NCBI GenBank assembly: GCA_017958545.1
Contig: JAGDCM010000032.1
Location: 1-41,218, forward strand
Direction of reading: 5' to 3'
Origin: Bacteroidaceae bacterium
GTDB lineage: Bacteria; Bacteroidota; Bacteroidia; Bacteroidales; Bacteroidaceae
DNA: 41,218 bases
The notes under the pieces are model-generated. The model ran no database searches and was not told the origin of the DNA. It saw only the letters and a list, made by a program, of their open reading frames with translations. The position numbers and the translations under genes were made by a program. This document shows positions 31,962-39,745 of this stretch, one piece after another; positions within the stretch are counted from its first letter, which is position 1; each line of letters opens with the position of its first letter.

Positions 31962-32966
31962 CTACACTAATGGCAATATGACTTTAAACTCATTCTCTGT
32001 CCGCTCCACACGTATCTGCCGGTTCATCAGCAACGCGAAACGCTTCTCCAGATTGCGAAGGCCGGTACCGTGGGTATCGGGCTTGTATTGCTTGGGATAC
32101 ACAGGGTTGATCACCATGAGCTCCTTCTCGCTGTTCATCGCTATGTCCACCCTCATCTTGTGCTCGCTGTCAATCATATTGTGCACCGTCACGTTCTCTA
32201 TCAAAGGCAACAGCGCCAGTACAGGAATCTGCATATTCATGTATTCTGCCGCAACATTGATGTTGACATCCAGTTTACCGGCATAGCGCACCGCCATCAC
32301 TTCACAGAACGAACGCGCAAACTCCAGTTCCTCCTCCAGATTCACCAGTCCCTTGTGTTCGCTCTGCAGAATATAGCGGAATATATCACTGAGGTGGTCG
32401 ATATAGCAAATAGTCAGTTTGTAGTCTTTCTTTCTCACCAGACTGCTGATACCGCCCAGCGAATTGAAAAAGAAATGCGGATTTATCTGATTCGTCAACG
32501 CTGTGCACCGGCTCTGCAGACTCTCTATCTTCAACTGCTGCAACTCCTTGTCTTTCTTCTGATGCGCAAGACTCAGATAATTGGCAAAACCGAGCAACAG
32601 CCCCATCATACCCATCACAAAAAACTGAAACGTCAAAATGATGGGACGTCCGTCGAATCCCGGGCACACAAGAGCTGTGATGCCCTTGTAGACTCCGTAT
32701 GCAACAACGGTCAGCACCACATTCGGCAAAATACGCTTTTTCAATTGCATTTCCTTCAGCCAACGCTGATTGAAGGAGAGCATACCCGCTGACAGAATCC
32801 AGAACAGGAAGAAACGTATCAGAGTGTAGTCAATATAGCAGGCACGCTGTCCGGCAGGCACGCAATTCCAGTCCCAACTCAAAAACAGCAGATTGGGATA
32901 ACTGACGAATAACGTACACACCAGACTTGCCAGCAATATTTCGTTTATCGACTTGTCATATTTCAT
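31962..32966 (-). CDS. LytS/YehU-type sensor histidine kinase
   Basis: A 334-residue kinase with four predicted N-terminal transmembrane helices (roughly 10-30, 46-64, 83-102, 110-130) and almost no periplasmic domain, so it senses something in or at the membrane. A coiled-coil signalling helix (about 133-155) leads to the His_kinase domain, with the phospho-acceptor in NQINPHFFFNSL (H164), N box LLPLIENVTVHNM and the G box GTGLRNLEKRF. It is the first gene of the large operon, preceded by a Bacteroidota promoter. Its membrane-embedded sensor would suit a lipid, terpenoid or redox signal (inference). Confidence 0.93.
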   Translation of the reverse strand: MKYDKSINEILLASLVCTLFVSYPNLLFLSWDWNCVPAGQRACYIDYTLIRFFLFWILSAGMLSFNQRWLKEMQLKKRILPNVVLTVVAYGVYKGITALVCPGFDGRPIILTFQFFVMGMMGLLLGFANYLSLAHQKKDKELQQLKIESLQSRCTALTNQINPHFFFNSLGGISSLVRKKDYKLTICYIDHLSDIFRYILQSEHKGLVNLEEELEFARSFCEVMAVRYAGKLDVNINVAAEYMNMQIPVLALLPLIENVTVHNMIDSEHKMRVDIAMNSEKELMVINPVYPKQYKPDTHGTGLRNLEKRFALLMNRQIRVERTENEFKVILPLV

Positions 32967-32983
32967 AAAATCATTTTATGGCG

Positions 32984-33015
32984 CAAAATTAATAATAATT
33001 TTACACCTCTGCCAA
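32984..33015 (-). promoter_or_regulatory. Promoter of the kinase-led cluster
   Basis: On the minus strand, TTG (33013-33015), a 21-base spacer, then TAATTTTG (32984-32991). It is about 20 bases upstream of the kinase ATG. No other convincing promoter is visible before 8784, so the whole 24-kb gene series may depend on it. Confidence 0.6.
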
Positions 33016-33105
33016 TTTTTAATCATAAAAACGCAAAATATGCCCCTAAAGCCGATTTTACGTCTTTATTTTAAAGCCTCCACCCCAAAAAAATGCAATT
33101 CACCC

Positions 33106-34185
33106 TTAAATCCTGTGCGTCGGATTTGGACGTCCGGGCTGTAAATAGCGCCAAGCCAGCACTTCATCATCATATTTTCCGTCGATAGCCTCCACCAAAG
33201 CATCGCGGATAATACCGTCCAGATGTTCGGGAGCTGTCTCCACACGGGCGTTGATGATGAGTTTTACATTATCACCCCTGCCAGCCGTTCCCCTCAATTG
33301 CAAGGTCGAAACATCACCCGTGATATTGCCCACAGCATACTGTTTCCCGTTCTCAGCTATCACCTTTATGTGCCCCACATGGAGTTTCTCCTTCTTTATC
33401 GCTTTGCAGATACCTGCCATGACATCCTTCAGCAAGACATCCCAAAAGACATTCTGACCGGAAAGCGCCACAGTTCCGTTGAGCCAACCCATAACAGCCT
33501 CGCCGTGCGCATATTTGTCATAGTCGATATCAAGTATCTTAGTACCTTCGCCCTGACGGCTTGCCACCTCCTCAAACCATTCCATGACACCACTGCCGTT
33601 CATGGTGCTCACCGTCATCACCCTCGTATGGTGGAAACATGCCTGCGTGTCCTTGACAAGTTTCTCCACCTCCGCTTCGCTCAAGAGGTCGGTTTTTGTT
33701 ATCAGTATCACCTCGCTCTCTTCCAATTGTTTCCGGTAAATATATGCTGCATCTTCATGCAAACCGCCGTCACCTCCATAAAGAATAGATTTCAGCCGCG
33801 CAGGATCACTCAGCACAGTAAGGGGTGAAACAATAAGTTCTGTGTTGTGATATCTCTTCAGCGGACGAACAATGGTGGCTGTAAGATCCGCACAGCTACC
33901 CACCGGTTCAGCCAAGATAAAATCAGCTTCCACATCACGCCGCAAAGAGTGAATTGCATCGATGAAACCGCTAAAATTGCAACAAAAGCAACTACCCGCC
34001 ACCTCAGCCACTTTCAACTCTGCCTGCCTGAGCAGACGGCTATCTACCAACTCCGGAGCCTGGTCATTGGTGATTAGTCCAACACGCTTACCTTGCGCCA
34101 TCAAACGCTGAGCCACATCCCAAATCAGGGTAGTCTTTCCTGCACCCAGGAAACCACCACATAAAATAAGCCTTGTCTGATTCAT
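33106..34185 (-). CDS. CobW/G3E-family GTPase
   Basis: A 359-residue G3E P-loop GTPase of the CobW/COG0523 group, which acts as a metal chaperone or cofactor-insertion factor. Walker A is GGFLGAGKTT (10-19), the metal-binding CxCC motif is GSCFCCN (C66, C68, C69), Walker B-type is FILAEPVGS, and base recognition is TKTD. A C-terminal CobW-like domain follows. The stop is at 33106, about 140 bases from the kinase start. It lies on the same strand as the large cluster and is preceded by the aquaporin gene by 49 bases. A link to metal or cofactor supply for the cluster is possible but unsupported. Confidence 0.9.
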   Translation of the reverse strand: MNQTRLILCGGFLGAGKTTLIWDVAQRLMAQGKRVGLITNDQAPELVDSRLLRQAELKVAEVAGSCFCCNFSGFIDAIHSLRRDVEADFILAEPVGSCADLTATIVRPLKRYHNTELIVSPLTVLSDPARLKSILYGGDGGLHEDAAYIYRKQLEESEVILITKTDLLSEAEVEKLVKDTQACFHHTRVMTVSTMNGSGVMEWFEEVASRQGEGTKILDIDYDKYAHGEAVMGWLNGTVALSGQNVFWDVLLKDVMAGICKAIKKEKLHVGHIKVIAENGKQYAVGNITGDVSTLQLRGTAGRGDNVKLIINARVETAPEHLDGIIRDALVEAIDGKYDDEVLAWRYLQPGRPNPTHRI

Positions 34186-34234
34186 TGTATTTCTCTAAAC
34201 TCTCTGTAAACTGTCACCTTTAGACCTCTGCCTG

Positions 34235-35047
34235 TCACTTACCACACCCGCAAGAATGATTTTTCTTCTTGTTTATGGGTTCCAAAATATACTTGAAGAA
34301 CAGTGCTGCGAGGCTGGAACCGACAATCGGTGCCAGCACATACACCCAAAACCACCCTCCGACATCGTCAGGCAAAGCTGCATCACGCCAGCCTGCAAGA
34401 TATGCCACAAGGCGGGGACCTGCATCACGTGCCGGATTCAGGCCTGCCTGCGTCAGCGGAGCGATGAAAAAAATTATGCTGCTCACCGTCAGCCCTATAA
34501 ACACAGGCTGCAAGTCGGAAGAGGGACGCCCCACATTGCAGTCCTCTGTCAGGGCAAAAATGAACAAGGCCAGCAGGAATGTGCCAAAAGCCTCGGCACA
34601 CATAGCCAGGGGAAGCGACACCACAGAAACACCGGCATCACCGGGATTTGGATAGAACTCACCGAACATTCGGGCAGTATCTACCGAAGCCGCAGTGCCG
34701 CGCACTATCTCGTGGACAGCCTCATAGTGGGCAATAGAGGACGAGAAAAGGCCGAAAAGCACCACACCCGCCAACACTGCTCCGCACATCTGCGCCACAA
34801 CATAAAAAGGCAGGCGCCCAACTCTCATACGTCCGGCCAGCACCATCGCGACAGACACTGCAGGATTCAGGTGGGCACAGCAGATATTACGTGTCAGGAA
34901 AATTGCCAATGTCACACCCAGTCCCCACACCAATCCTATTTGGAATATACTGTTATATTCTCCAAAAAGGACGGCCACCGCCACACTGCAGCAACCCATG
35001 AGGGTGAGAACAAAAGTTCCCAGCATTTCACCGACGAAATCTTTCAT
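34235..35047 (-). CDS. Aquaglyceroporin (MIP family)
   Basis: A 270-residue channel of the major intrinsic protein family with six membrane segments and two half-helix loops. The NPA motifs are NPAVSVAM (61-68) and NPARDAGPR (204-212); Asp after NPAR is the mark of glycerol facilitators. The C-terminus NHSCGCGK is an unusual short Cys/His metal-binding-like tail. It could pass glycerol, other small polyols or peroxide. It precedes the CobW-type GTPase gene by 49 bases, and the pair probably shares the promoter near 35077. Confidence 0.9.
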   Translation of the reverse strand: MKDFVGEMLGTFVLTLMGCCSVAVAVLFGEYNSIFQIGLVWGLGVTLAIFLTRNICCAHLNPAVSVAMVLAGRMRVGRLPFYVVAQMCGAVLAGVVLFGLFSSSIAHYEAVHEIVRGTAASVDTARMFGEFYPNPGDAGVSVVSLPLAMCAEAFGTFLLALFIFALTEDCNVGRPSSDLQPVFIGLTVSSIIFFIAPLTQAGLNPARDAGPRLVAYLAGWRDAALPDDVGGWFWVYVLAPIVGSSLAALFFKYILEPINKKKNHSCGCGK

Positions 35048-35076
35048 TTTATATGTTTATCAATATCTTTTCTCTA

Positions 35077-35084
35077 CAAAGATA
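35077..35084 (-). promoter_or_regulatory. -7 element upstream of the aquaporin gene
   Basis: TATCTTTG on the minus strand matches TAnnTTTG, about 35 bases before the ATG at 35047. No good TTG is seen at the -33 distance, so the call is moderate. Confidence 0.45.
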
Positions 35085-35168
35085 TTTAATTATCCTTAAA
35101 CATATGATTCACTCTTTCGTCATCACGAAAAGAGTTTGTTTCATAACGAAACATCTGAAAGTTCTCAT

Positions 35169-36329
35169 CTATTCCTTGAAAAGCATCTGGGCGAACATGG
35201 TGAGATAGATGCGCCAGTTGCGCCAGATGTGACCTCCGTCGTTCTCGAAATATTCGTATTTGTACTTGTGATTGTCGAGATATCGGCGCAACTCTTTATT
35301 CATATTCATCAAGAAGTCTTCTTTGCCGATAGCAATCCAGAAGACACGGGGATTGGAGGCAAACAGACGCGCCATACTCTCGTCAAACTTCATATCATTA
35401 TTCTTTATACGCGCAGCCGCTGACAGCAAACCATAGTAGTCGAACACACCGGGATAAAGACGCGATATACCGAATGTGTGACCTCCACCCATCGACAGTC
35501 CCGTCACAGCACGGGCTGAACGCTTGCGAATGGTCTTGTAGTTGTTGTCAACAAAATTGACGATATCCATGAAACTTTCCTCCATCGAGGCCTTAGCCCC
35601 GCGCTGATTGAAGGCATTGCCGTCGGGAGTGTACATCCCCTCATGCCACCAACCGGGAGCCGCATTGCAGGTGGGATTACCATTGGGCATCACCACTATC
35701 ATCGGTACAGCCTTGCCCTCGGCAATGAGATTGTCCAGAATCTGCGACGCACGTCCAAGATCGCCCCACGATGTCTCGTCACCGCCGTGCCCGTGCAGAA
35801 GATACATCACGGGGAAATTTTTCTTACCGTCGTAGGCAGCAGGCAAATACACCGTCATGCGACGCTGCTGACCAAGCGTCGGACTGTCATACCACACACG
35901 GGCCAATGTGCCATGTGGCACATCATTCACAGAGTAGAGGTGACCCTTGTCGTCATCCGACATTGAGACGATAAATATGTTGCTCAGCGTTGAAATATCA
36001 CGGTTCAAATAACTGTTGGCAGGATCCACAAAGCGCTGTCCGTCCACGGAGAAGCTGTAAGAATACAATTCCGGATTCAGCGGCTGTGTCGTCACCGTCC
36101 ATACACCGTTCTCCAGCTTTGTCATGGGCAGTGTCTGCCTGCTTATCTCTTCAAAATCACCCGTCACACTCACATTCCTGGCTGCCGGATCGAACAGATT
36201 AAACGTCACTGTGCCGTCGGGATTCACCACGGGCGACTTCACACGCGGCCGGTTTCCAAGTGCCTGTTGCCCCTGTACGCTCGCGCTCATCAGAGCACTT
36301 AAGATAAATGACAAGATGTGAGTTTTCAT
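35169..36329 (-). CDS. Secreted CE1-type esterase with N-terminal E-set/CBM48-like domain
   Basis: A 386-residue exported hydrolase. A signal peptide is followed by a beta-sandwich domain (VKSPVVNPDGTVTFNLFDPA ... VSVTGDF), which is CBM48/E-set-like, then an alpha/beta-hydrolase esterase domain: PVMYLLHGHGGDETSW, nucleophile in TGLSMGGG (S279), acid likely in GKED and catalytic His367 in GGHIWRNW. This is the architecture of Bacteroidota xylan-active feruloyl or acetyl esterases. No polysaccharide utilisation locus is adjacent. It follows the MarR-type regulator and the small Cys protein by one base. Confidence 0.88.
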   Translation of the reverse strand: MKTHILSFILSALMSASVQGQQALGNRPRVKSPVVNPDGTVTFNLFDPAARNVSVTGDFEEISRQTLPMTKLENGVWTVTTQPLNPELYSYSFSVDGQRFVDPANSYLNRDISTLSNIFIVSMSDDDKGHLYSVNDVPHGTLARVWYDSPTLGQQRRMTVYLPAAYDGKKNFPVMYLLHGHGGDETSWGDLGRASQILDNLIAEGKAVPMIVVMPNGNPTCNAAPGWWHEGMYTPDGNAFNQRGAKASMEESFMDIVNFVDNNYKTIRKRSARAVTGLSMGGGHTFGISRLYPGVFDYYGLLSAAARIKNNDMKFDESMARLFASNPRVFWIAIGKEDFLMNMNKELRRYLDNHKYKYEYFENDGGHIWRNWRIYLTMFAQMLFKE

Positions 36330-36330
36330 T

Positions 36331-36513
36331 TTAGTATTTCCAAAAATCGTATCTTTTACGCAGTTCCTGCTGCTTGTCGGGCGGCAACGACATAAAATAG
36401 CCGCGCCAACTGGGGCAGAAATTGATGTGCCAGCGCCAGAAGCGGCCCATCAGCGATTTTGGATTCTTCTCGTAATGTGCTCTTAATTTGCAATTCTCAC
36501 AAGGTTGTGCCAT
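36331..36513 (-). CDS. Small Cys-containing protein of unknown function
   Basis: A 60-residue basic, aromatic-rich protein beginning MAQPCENCKLRAHYEKNPKS, with a CxxC pair (PCENCK), a third Cys (NFCPSW) and a Trp-rich centre (RFWRWHINFCPSWRGY). The pattern looks like a small zinc- or redox-binding protein. It is 2 bases downstream of the MarR-type gene and one base upstream of the esterase gene, so it is probably translated from their shared message. I do not know its function. Confidence 0.7.
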   Translation of the reverse strand: MAQPCENCKLRAHYEKNPKSLMGRFWRWHINFCPSWRGYFMSLPPDKQQELRKRYDFWKY

Positions 36514-36515
36514 AA

Positions 36516-36965
36516 CTATTTCTCCTTATTCTTTAATGTTTCGATAATCGTATCCAGTTCCTTGGCAAGATTCCCATAGTCTTCCAACTTGAGCGGGCAT
36601 GCACTCAACTCTCTGCCCATGCCCGCAGGGATGATGGCGTAAGCCTGTTCCTCCATCGCCTTGCCCTTTGCGGTCAGAGATACTATCTGCTGGCGCTTGT
36701 CCTCCTTGCCACGCTTGCGAACCACGATGCCCTGTTTCTCCATACGCTGAAGCAAAGGCGTAACGGTGTTCGTTTCAAGCATCAGACGATGGGCAATGTC
36801 GTTTACAGGCTGGGAATCCTGCTCCCACAGCACCATCAGGACGAGGTACTGCGGATAGGTAATGCCCAACTCATTCAGCATCGGCGTGTAAGCCTGCGTG
36901 ATGAGATGTGTCGCCGTATATAGACGGAAACAAATCTGGTTGTCGAGACGTAATTCTTCGTGCAT
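36516..36965 (-). CDS. MarR-family regulator, OhrR-like
   Basis: A 149-residue winged-helix regulator. The early Cys12 (DNQICFRLY) corresponds to the reactive Cys of OhrR organic-peroxide sensors. The HTH/wing is NDIAHRLMLETNTVTPLLQR then MEKQGIVVRKRGKEDKRQQ. I chose ATG 36965; the open frame extends to a TTG at 36974. It heads a three-gene unit with the small Cys protein and the esterase, and lies just downstream of a glutathione peroxidase gene, in line with a peroxide-response role. Direct control of neighbours is inference. Confidence 0.9.
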   Translation of the reverse strand: MHEELRLDNQICFRLYTATHLITQAYTPMLNELGITYPQYLVLMVLWEQDSQPVNDIAHRLMLETNTVTPLLQRMEKQGIVVRKRGKEDKRQQIVSLTAKGKAMEEQAYAIIPAGMGRELSACPLKLEDYGNLAKELDTIIETLKNKEK

Positions 36966-37015
36966 AATTCTCAAATTCCTGACAAAAAAATACGGATGGG
37001 AGAATTTTCGTTATA

Positions 37016-37567
37016 TTATAACATTGCCTCTACGTCCTTCTCGAAGTCCTTGGGCTCTGTCGTGGGAGCGTAACGCTTGATGGTCTCACCGTCCTTCGAA
37101 ATCAGGAACTTGGTGAAGTTCCACTTGATGTCGCTGTCCTTCTCCACGCTCTTGCTGATGGCTTTGAAGAGTGTCTTGGCCGCCTTTGCCTTCAGGCCGT
37201 GGTACTCCTCGGTGGGAGCCTGTGCCTTCAGGTACTCGAAGATAGGCTCGGCAGCAGGGCCGTTCACATCGCCCTTCTTCATAATCTGGAACGTCACGCC
37301 GTAGTTCAGCTGGCAGAATTCCTCAATCTTGGCATCGCCCTCGGGGTCTTGCTCCTTGAACTGATTGCAGGGGAAGCCGATGACGACCAGTCCCTTGTCC
37401 CTGAACTTCTGATTGAGTTCCTCCAGTCCGGCGAACTGAGGCGTGAAGCCGCACTTGCTGGCGGTATTGACGATGAGCAGCACCTTGCCGCGAAACGCAG
37501 CGAAGTCCACTTCTTTGCCCTTGCTCGTCAGAGCCTTGAAATCATAGATTGTTTCCATTGTTGACAT
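37016..37567 (-). CDS. Glutathione-peroxidase-family thiol peroxidase
   Basis: A 183-residue thiol peroxidase of the GPx family. The peroxidatic Cys39 is in NTASKCGFTPQ, followed by the resolving-type Cys67 in GFPCNQF with Gln69, and the catalytic Trp is in KWNFTKFLI. It is a Cys (not selenocysteine) form and probably uses thioredoxin rather than glutathione (known for this class). ATG 37567 (MSTMETIYDF); an internal ATG at residue 4 is possible. Its own promoter lies upstream and the OhrR-like gene lies downstream on the same strand. Confidence 0.93.
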   Translation of the reverse strand: MSTMETIYDFKALTSKGKEVDFAAFRGKVLLIVNTASKCGFTPQFAGLEELNQKFRDKGLVVIGFPCNQFKEQDPEGDAKIEEFCQLNYGVTFQIMKKGDVNGPAAEPIFEYLKAQAPTEEYHGLKAKAAKTLFKAISKSVEKDSDIKWNFTKFLISKDGETIKRYAPTTEPKDFEKDVEAML

Positions 37568-37585
37568 TTTAATCGTTTACCACCG

Positions 37586-37618
37586 CAAAGATACGAAATT
37601 AAATGAAAACAAATGCAA
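37586..37618 (-). promoter_or_regulatory. Promoter of the peroxidase gene
   Basis: On the minus strand TTG (37616-37618) is followed after 22 bases by TATCTTTG (37586-37593), just upstream of the ATG. The spacer is slightly long. Confidence 0.5.
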
Positions 37619-37810
37619 GAAGTCGCGATAAATGACGAAATAAAACAAAAACAGGCGTGACGAACGCAATATTATACAGCCTGTCCTTGTATTTCGTTAT
37701 AACGGTATTACGATATTAGGCTATATCGAAAGGAGGCCATTCCGTCATCGGCAACGTCAAACAAATGCTCATGATGGTGGCCTCCATCATGCTGCGGACA
37801 TCGAACCTCA

Positions 37811-37921
37811 GCATCCAGCAAAATAGCCGCCCGCCTCCACCTTGCTGATGCCTCCTCGCTCAGCAAGTTCTTTCTCCGCATGAAAGGCATCTCGCCCCGC
37901 GAGTATCGTAAACGAGGCTGA
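37811..37921 (+). pseudogene. AraC-family HTH C-terminal fragment
   Basis: The plus strand reads IAARLHLADASSLSKFFLRM then KGISPREYRKRG and a TGA. This is the terminal helix-turn-helix of AraC/XylS regulators (laxxlgfadxSxfsrxFkrxxGxSPxeYR). The preceding codons do not continue into the rest of an AraC domain, so the gene is a fossil. It fills most of the gap between the peroxidase and the AT-rich block; the rest of that gap (37594-37810) shows only a TTATAACG-type palindrome at 37695-37712. Confidence 0.8.
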
Positions 37922-37934
37922 GAATTAATTGAAA

Positions 37935-38255
37935 TTACTCATTTGATATTAGACGCATCGTTTCCTCATCACATGTAACGACTGCTGTGCAGACATTATA
38001 GCCACCAAACCCATTTTTTGCTCTATATCTTACTGTGATAAGTTCTCCTGTTTCTGGAGTAATCTCAATTAACTGGTAGCTATCCGGGTCACGAAGATTT
38101 TTCTTAATTAATTTTTCAGCAGTGGTCTGAATCGCATACTTATCTTTGTACAGAGGTTTTGAAGGCTCTTTTGAAGAATCCTTGAAGGTACCGGCTGAAC
38201 TGAAAAGGAATAAACCAAGAACACCACCTAAAATAAAATACTTATAATCTTTCAT
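37935..38255 (-). CDS. Small exported or anchored protein of unknown function
   Basis: A 106-residue protein starting MKDYKYFILGGVLGLFLFSS, an N-terminal hydrophobic signal or anchor, followed by a soluble beta-rich domain with LRDPDSYQLIEITPETGELI then RYRAKNGFGGYNVCTAVVTC. The phrase LRDPDSY.. and RAKNGFGG resembles small conserved periplasmic domains seen in Bacteroidota, but I cannot assign a family. The ATG at 38255 is chosen because it makes an ATGA overlap with the upstream gene. It belongs to an AT-richer three-gene block. Confidence 0.7.
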   Translation of the reverse strand: MKDYKYFILGGVLGLFLFSSAGTFKDSSKEPSKPLYKDKYAIQTTAEKLIKKNLRDPDSYQLIEITPETGELITVRYRAKNGFGGYNVCTAVVTCDEETMRLISNE

Positions 38256-38695
38256 AATTTGCGTAATTTGAGTATTAAAAATATAATATATGGAACTATA
38301 TAACATAACAAATCTATATAATCAAATGTTCCTTTTAGCACACTGAAATACTGCAGAATCTCTGATATGCCACCCACAACAGGAATGATGCTGCAATAGA
38401 GAATCTGCCTTTTCAAATTAGGAGACCAAGTTGCATCCATTATCAATATGTAAGACAACGTCCATAGCCCATCTGGAATACAAAACTTTATTATTTCAGG
38501 GATTTGAATGTCATTTAAAGAACTTCTAATTCCCATAATTTGATTATGCAACCCTATATAGTTGAACCATGCGAACATTCGCAAAGATGTACTGCGAAAA
38601 GCAATATAAATAAACCCTCCTAATGAAAACAGGAGAATTGCTATGGATATTTCTACTGCCTTACTCATGTATGTTCGTTCATATAGCTCGACCAT
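38252..38695 (-). CDS. VanZ-like small membrane protein
   Basis: A 147-residue protein with about four helices (VEISIAILLFSLGGFIYIAF, DGLWTLSYILIMDATW, LYCSIIPVVGGISEILQYF, LLCYIVPYIIFLILKL). The motif GGISEILQYFSVLKGTFDYI then DLLCYIV has the (G/S)EilQ...GtfDxxDll pattern of VanZ-like proteins. I use ATG 38695 because the longer open frame overlaps the HIRAN gene. It is coupled to the small downstream gene. Function unknown. Confidence 0.65.
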   Translation of the reverse strand: MVELYERTYMSKAVEISIAILLFSLGGFIYIAFRSTSLRMFAWFNYIGLHNQIMGIRSSLNDIQIPEIIKFCIPDGLWTLSYILIMDATWSPNLKRQILYCSIIPVVGGISEILQYFSVLKGTFDYIDLLCYIVPYIIFLILKLRKL

Positions 38696-38711
38696 ATTGA
38701 AAGAACTCTCT

Positions 38712-39362
38712 TCACAATTCCTTCTGATTATTTGTGATATTGATATGGCCTGTATAGTACTTTCGATAGCGCCCAGTTCCGTAATCATAGGTCTCATGCT
38801 GGTCTATGTGACCTGTTATGTGGTGTCGCCATTTGGTGTCATTCTCCGCATCGGGATGGCCAATGAAGTCACGCACCATGTCTGTCAGGTTCTCTGCGAT
38901 GAATCCGAGAAACTTATTGTCGTCGTTTTTTATTTTGATAGCATTCGGATCGTAGTCATTCTTCGGGTCTGGCATGATGATTCCATTAAAATCGCCGACG
39001 CACGAAGCCAAGCCACTCCTATAATTGATGCCTGCAATGTTCATTATCAAAAGTCTTTCTGGGAAAACACTATTATAATAGCCCGAGCCGTTTTCCCATT
39101 TCTGTGGTAGAGGTCCATCATAACTATCATTTCTTATTGCTTTTAGTACGGTTCCGTCACCAATAAGCCTTGCCTGTCGTGCCACCTCTAACAATAGCAA
39201 GTGGCGTTCATACTCCTTCTGCCTTTTTTCTTGCTCTTTGCATTCTTGAGCCTCACGCTCTGCTCTTATTTCTTCTTCATGTTCTTTCTGTTGTTTTTGT
39301 AGTTTATTGAAAAACAACAGAACAATAAACACAAATGTGATGATGATGAAGAAAGAACCCAT
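38712..39362 (-). CDS. Membrane-anchored HIRAN-domain protein
   Basis: A 216-residue protein: one N-terminal helix (FFIIITFVFIVLLFF), a highly charged coiled coil (about 20-65, many Glu, Lys, Gln), then a HIRAN domain (about 105-165) with INYRSGLASCVGDF and PKNDYDPNAIKIKN, followed by FLGFIAENLTDM. HIRAN domains usually bind 3' DNA ends or act within Rad5/HLTF and some bacterial nucleases; a membrane-tethered stand-alone form is unusual. It leads an AT-richer three-gene block and lies downstream of a structured RNA candidate. Role unknown; defence or DNA-end sensing at the membrane is a guess. Confidence 0.8.
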   Translation of the reverse strand: MGSFFIIITFVFIVLLFFNKLQKQQKEHEEEIRAEREAQECKEQEKRQKEYERHLLLLEVARQARLIGDGTVLKAIRNDSYDGPLPQKWENGSGYYNSVFPERLLIMNIAGINYRSGLASCVGDFNGIIMPDPKNDYDPNAIKIKNDDNKFLGFIAENLTDMVRDFIGHPDAENDTKWRHHITGHIDQHETYDYGTGRYRKYYTGHINITNNQKEL

Positions 39363-39459
39363 AATTGTTTGTTTTTAACAGTTTTGCCGAATTACCTATA
39401 TCCTTTATGGGATTCAGCCCCAACTTTCAGGGGAGAAAGAAGAGTGCAGACTCACCATA

Positions 39460-39583
39460 CACTCTGCTAGGTCTGCTACAACCTCAAATACACTATGGAG
39501 AAGCCTGCACTCAATGGCGCAGCTCCAATGTGTATTTGATTTTGCTCGTTAAGACTCTTTTGAGGTAGCAGTTCCGCAGAGTG
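39460..39583 (-). ncRNA. Structured RNA candidate (long hairpin with internal bubble), 6S-like
   Basis: The region folds into one long hairpin. Paired segments: 39460-39467 with 39576-39583 (8 bp, CACTCTGC/GCAGAGTG), 39473-39479 with 39565-39571 (7 bp), 39484-39493 with 39530-39539 (10 bp), 39497-39500 with 39523-39526, and 39505-39508 with 39519-39522. Between the second and third stems lies a large asymmetric bubble (4 versus 25 bases), a layout like 6S RNA. A -7 element at 39634-39641 favours the minus strand. The closing-arm bases 39460-39465 can instead pair with 39441-39446, followed by a pyrimidine-rich tract, so a leader that switches fold upstream of the HIRAN gene is the other option. 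Confidence 0.45.
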
Positions 39584-39633
39584 ATTGAGCAAATAAATAT
39601 GGAAAAGAGGCTTGTTTGGCCTCAAATCCGTTG

Positions 39634-39660
39634 CAAAGATAGCGAATTTATCTGAAACAA
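39634..39660 (-). promoter_or_regulatory. Promoter for the structured RNA / HIRAN block
   Basis: TATCTTTG (39634-39641) on the minus strand, with a possible TTG at 39658-39660 (16-base spacer, short). The transcript would start near 39627, about 265 bases before the HIRAN ATG. Confidence 0.5.
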
Positions 39661-39745
39661 GATGCATGAAGGCATAAAATTTAATAAAATGAATCAAAAA
39701 CAGGCTTGCGCAAGATGCGCAAAGGGGAAATGAAGCGAAAAGGCT

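Noticed and set aside
34256..35089. 277-residue plus-strand open frame opposite the aquaporin
   Set aside because: Antisense to both NPA motifs; His/Cys/Arg-rich shadow.
37708..37890. 60-residue minus-strand open frame in the gap after the peroxidase
   Set aside because: It lies opposite the AraC fossil, which explains the sequence better.
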